A DNA stretch of 17,446 nucleotides, taken from NCBI GenBank assembly GCA_031278855.1, contig JAITJR010000042.1, positions 1-17,446 on the forward strand, read 5' to 3'. This DNA is from Mycoplasmataceae bacterium. Lineage in GTDB: Bacteria > Bacillota_I > Bacilli_A > Mycoplasmatales > Mycoplasmoidaceae. How positions within the stretch are numbered: position 1 is the stretch's first letter; every line of letters starts with the position of its first letter. Below the pieces are notes generated by a model that searched no databases, was not told where the DNA came from, and saw nothing but the letters and a program-made list of their open reading frames with translations. Shown piece after piece: positions 16,000-17,446 of this stretch. Made by a program: the position numbers and the translations under genes.

Positions 16000-17037
16000 C
16001 TAATTATAATGGTCACTTATCTCTTTGTATAGTTTATCGAAAGCCAACTCAAGATTAGTTTTAGCTAATTTAACATAATCAAGTCGGTTTTTGACATCCG
16101 CAGCAGTACGAGCAGGTTCTAACTTATCGGCACAGTAAATTACCATATCTAGTACTGATGGTTTTTCACTTTTAATAACGTGATTCGCAATGGCGTTTAA
16201 AATATCTTCATCACGAATGTTAAAATATTTTTTAGCATATTGAGCACTGGCTAATCCGTGTAAAGTATGCGTTGTAGGATATTTACTTTTATCCCAATGC
16301 TTTACCAGTCTTTTAATTTGTACACTCGACATTTCTTTTGCGACATCATGATACATCGCCGCAATATAAGCTTTTGAAGCAAGTATTGGTGAAATAGTTT
16401 TAGCAATTTGAACTGCTAAGTGTGCCACTCGTAATGTATGTTGAAAGCGTCGTAACGACATTAAAGGTTTAACTTGATTAATTACATATAGTCCGAAAGT
16501 AGCAATATATTCGGCAACCGAAGAAGTTAAATATTTAATTTTTGGTAATTGTCGTAAAGCACTACTTGATGTAGGAATAAAATTAATATCAAGAAATTCA
16601 GCAGGAATATCTTTTTTAAATTTATCATTGTTGCGCTTAATTACAACTAAATTAACAAATTTAAGAATAATTTGTCAGTCCTTTCATTTTTTAAAATCTA
16701 AATAGCGATCGGTACCAATAACGAAGTAAAGCAGTACATTAGGATAAAGTTTCTTAAAATATCTGATGGTGTTAACAGTGTATGACACAGATTTATCTTT
16801 TTGTTTAATTTCGTAGTTAGAAATTTCTACGTCTTGATAATGACTAAACATCAATTTAAGCATCGTCATTCGATCTTTAGTGGTAGCAAAAGGCAAATGA
16901 GTTTTTAACGGTGGGTTTTTACTAGGAATAATAATAAATTTTTTAAATTTATATTTTTTTTTAATTGCTTTATAGATTGATAAATGACCAGTATGTACTG
17001 GATCAAAAACCCCGCCAAATAACATAATTTTATTCAT
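16000..17037 (-). CDS. nadD: NadD-YqeK fusion: nicotinate-nucleotide adenylyltransferase plus HD hydrolase
   Basis: A single 345-aa frame, read through UGA codons at 16684 and 16675, joins two enzymes. Residues 1 to about 185 are NadD: GGVFDPVHTGHL (8-19, nucleotide site), SVSYTVNTI, FVIGTDRYLDF and TSSSALRQ (156-163). They form nicotinate adenine dinucleotide from NaMN and ATP. Residues from about 193 are a YqeK-type HD domain: FQHTLRVAHL (H200), AAMYHDVAKE (H230-D231), HGLASAQYA, NHVIKSEKP and CADKLEPAR. YqeK proteins hydrolyse diadenosine tetraphosphate. In Bacillus the two are adjacent genes; fusion is known in the M. pneumoniae group. The promoter gives an almost leaderless message. Confidence 0.93.
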
Positions 17038-17043
17038 GTCACA

Positions 17044-17049
17044 ATTATA
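17044..17049 (-). promoter_or_regulatory. -10 box of nadD-yqeK operon
   Basis: A perfect reverse-strand TATAAT only 6 bases before the ATG, so transcription should begin at or beside the start codon. No convincing -35. Confidence 0.6.
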
Positions 17050-17127
17050 ACTGCGACATTAGTTAATTTAATCGTACTTAAATTTATTTTTTGCTCAAGT
17101 CATTAGTTAAACATAAAATGTTGCACT

Positions 17128-17142
17128 TGAATTTAAAATTCA
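17128..17142. promoter_or_regulatory. Possible operator palindrome
   Basis: TGAATTT-A-AAATTCA is a perfect 7-bp palindrome with one central base. It lies between the divergent nadD and lipoprotein promoters. A related ATTTAAATTCA occurs at 17166-17176. This is a weak call in AT-rich DNA. Confidence 0.3.
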
Positions 17143-17182
17143 CTACTTGCATTTTTTTAATTCAGATTTAAATTCATCAAAG

Positions 17183-17188
17183 TATAAT
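17183..17188 (+). promoter_or_regulatory. -10 box of the lipoprotein gene
   Basis: A perfect TATAAT about 145 bases before the lipoprotein ATG. It gives a long leader, unlike the very short leaders of other genes here. No good -35 is seen. Confidence 0.6.
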
Positions 17189-17207
17189 TCTCCCATGCAA
17201 TTACATA

Positions 17208-17216
17208 GGGGGGGGG
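17208..17216 (+). repeat. G9 homopolymer tract in the lipoprotein leader
   Basis: Nine consecutive Gs in an AT-rich genome, predicted about 13 bases after the transcription start. Such tracts change length by slipped-strand replication, which could tune the promoter or leader. Confidence 0.85.
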
Positions 17217-17226
17217 ATTGGTTCAC

Positions 17227-17253
17227 TAGTGCGATAAGCACTACGTTTATCGC
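17227..17253 (+). promoter_or_regulatory. Two mutually exclusive leader hairpins
   Basis: Hairpin A pairs TAGTGC (17227-17232) with GCACTA (17238-17243). Hairpin B pairs GCGATAA (17231-17237) with TTATCGC (17247-17253), followed by TCTTTT. They share bases and cannot form together. Confidence 0.5.
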
Positions 17254-17264
17254 TCTTTTCAAAA

Positions 17265-17298
17265 ACAAGATCTTATTTTTTTTGAGATCTTGTATTTT
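17265..17298 (+). terminator. Leader hairpin with terminator shape
   Basis: ACAAGATCT (17265-17273) pairs perfectly with AGATCTTGT (17285-17293) around an 11-base T-rich loop, followed by ATTTT. It stands about 35 bases before the lipoprotein ATG and could be an attenuator, though the U tract is short. Confidence 0.5.
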
Positions 17299-17333
17299 GC
17301 TATTAATTTCCAAAATTAGGATCAAATAAAAAT

Positions 17334-17446
17334 ATGAAACTAAAAAACTGATGAGGCATTTCGACATTAATACTAACCACAATTGGAACAGCTATCCCCG
17401 TTGCTTTAACCACTAGTTGTGTTGAAAAGAGAGATTGGGTTTTCAA
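17334..17446 (+). CDS. Lipoprotein, N-terminal fragment (cut by window end)
   Basis: It starts MKLKNWWGISTLILTTIGTA and continues to a lipobox-like ALTTSC before VEKRDWVF. A positive N-terminus, a hydrophobic core and a Cys at residue 29 make a clear type II (lipoprotein) signal peptide; the Cys would be lipidated and anchor the protein outside the membrane. WW comes from two UGA codons; a later Trp is UGG. AGGA (17318-17321) is a plausible but distant ribosome site. The rest of the protein is outside the window, so its function is unknown. The G-tract leader suggests a surface protein with variable expression. Confidence 0.85.

Noticed and set aside
17183..17333. T-box leader
   Set aside because: No T-box bulge (AGGGTGG...ACCGCG) or specifier loop is present, and the gene is a lipoprotein.
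17143..17382. Reverse 79-codon frame over the lipoprotein leader
   Set aside because: It crosses the promoter, the C9 tract and hairpins, and has low-complexity sequence without a family pattern.
1..17446. CRISPR array, transposase or phage genes
   Set aside because: No regularly spaced repeats, DDE transposase, integrase or phage protein motifs were seen on either strand.

Overview
The window comes from an AT-rich mollicute (mycoplasma-type organism). Most protein genes are only open if UGA is read as tryptophan (genetic code 4). In-frame UGA falls inside threonyl-tRNA synthetase, the BMP binding protein, both nucleoside permeases, PepD, MtnN and NadD, usually where the family has Trp; UGG is also used, but less often. 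The thrS neighbourhood and the NadD-YqeK fusion recall the Mycoplasma pneumoniae/genitalium lineage. I do not claim a species.

Layout. 1-268: three forward tRNAs (Pro, partial; elongator Met; Ile2-CAT) and a terminator. 339-714: a small unrecognised gene, probably decayed at its 3' end. 851-1747 (-): DegV. 1805-5103 (+): a tight operon of two small OB-fold (SSB-like) proteins, threonyl-tRNA synthetase and a degenerate HAD-like protein. 5105-10647 (-): a complete BMP-type nucleoside ABC importer (binding protein, fused double ATPase, two permeases). 10754-11305 (-): TsaC/Sua5. 11358-12806 (+): PepD-type dipeptidase. 12882-12926: a strong hairpin repeat with a second half-copy at 14551. 12980-13790 (+): tRNA-His running directly into a TPP riboswitch, an attenuator and a ThiT-like thiamine transporter S component. 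13984-14462 (+): tRNA-Glu(CTC), Gln(CTG) and Leu(CAA). 14682-15082 (-): Ser-fMet-Asp-Phe tRNA operon with terminator. 15304-17037 (-): MtnN and a NadD-YqeK fusion. 17183-17446 (+): a lipoprotein gene whose leader holds a G9 tract and competing hairpins; the gene is cut by the window edge.

How the genes work together. This looks like a reduced parasite or symbiont that imports nucleosides (BMP/Nup system) and thiamine (ThiT), obtains amino acids from peptides (PepD), makes NAD from nicotinate mononucleotide (NadD), and keeps core translation genes (ThrRS, TsaC, eleven tRNAs). The most unusual signals are in the RNA. Several tRNAs carry altered elbow (D-loop/T-loop) tertiary positions, two of them as compensatory swaps. 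Glu and Gln isoacceptors with C34 are present. The initiator tRNA lacks the three-G-C signature. The conserved Pro-(Ala)-Met-Ile-Ser-fMet-Asp-Phe cluster is split into two halves facing each other across 14.5 kb, as an inversion would produce. The ThrRS editing site has lost its key residues.

Intergenic stretches: none exceeds 300 bases. The largest (14463-14757 and 17038-17333) hold a repeat copy and terminator, and promoters with leader structures. 14137-14376 holds little beyond the tRNA-Leu promoter.
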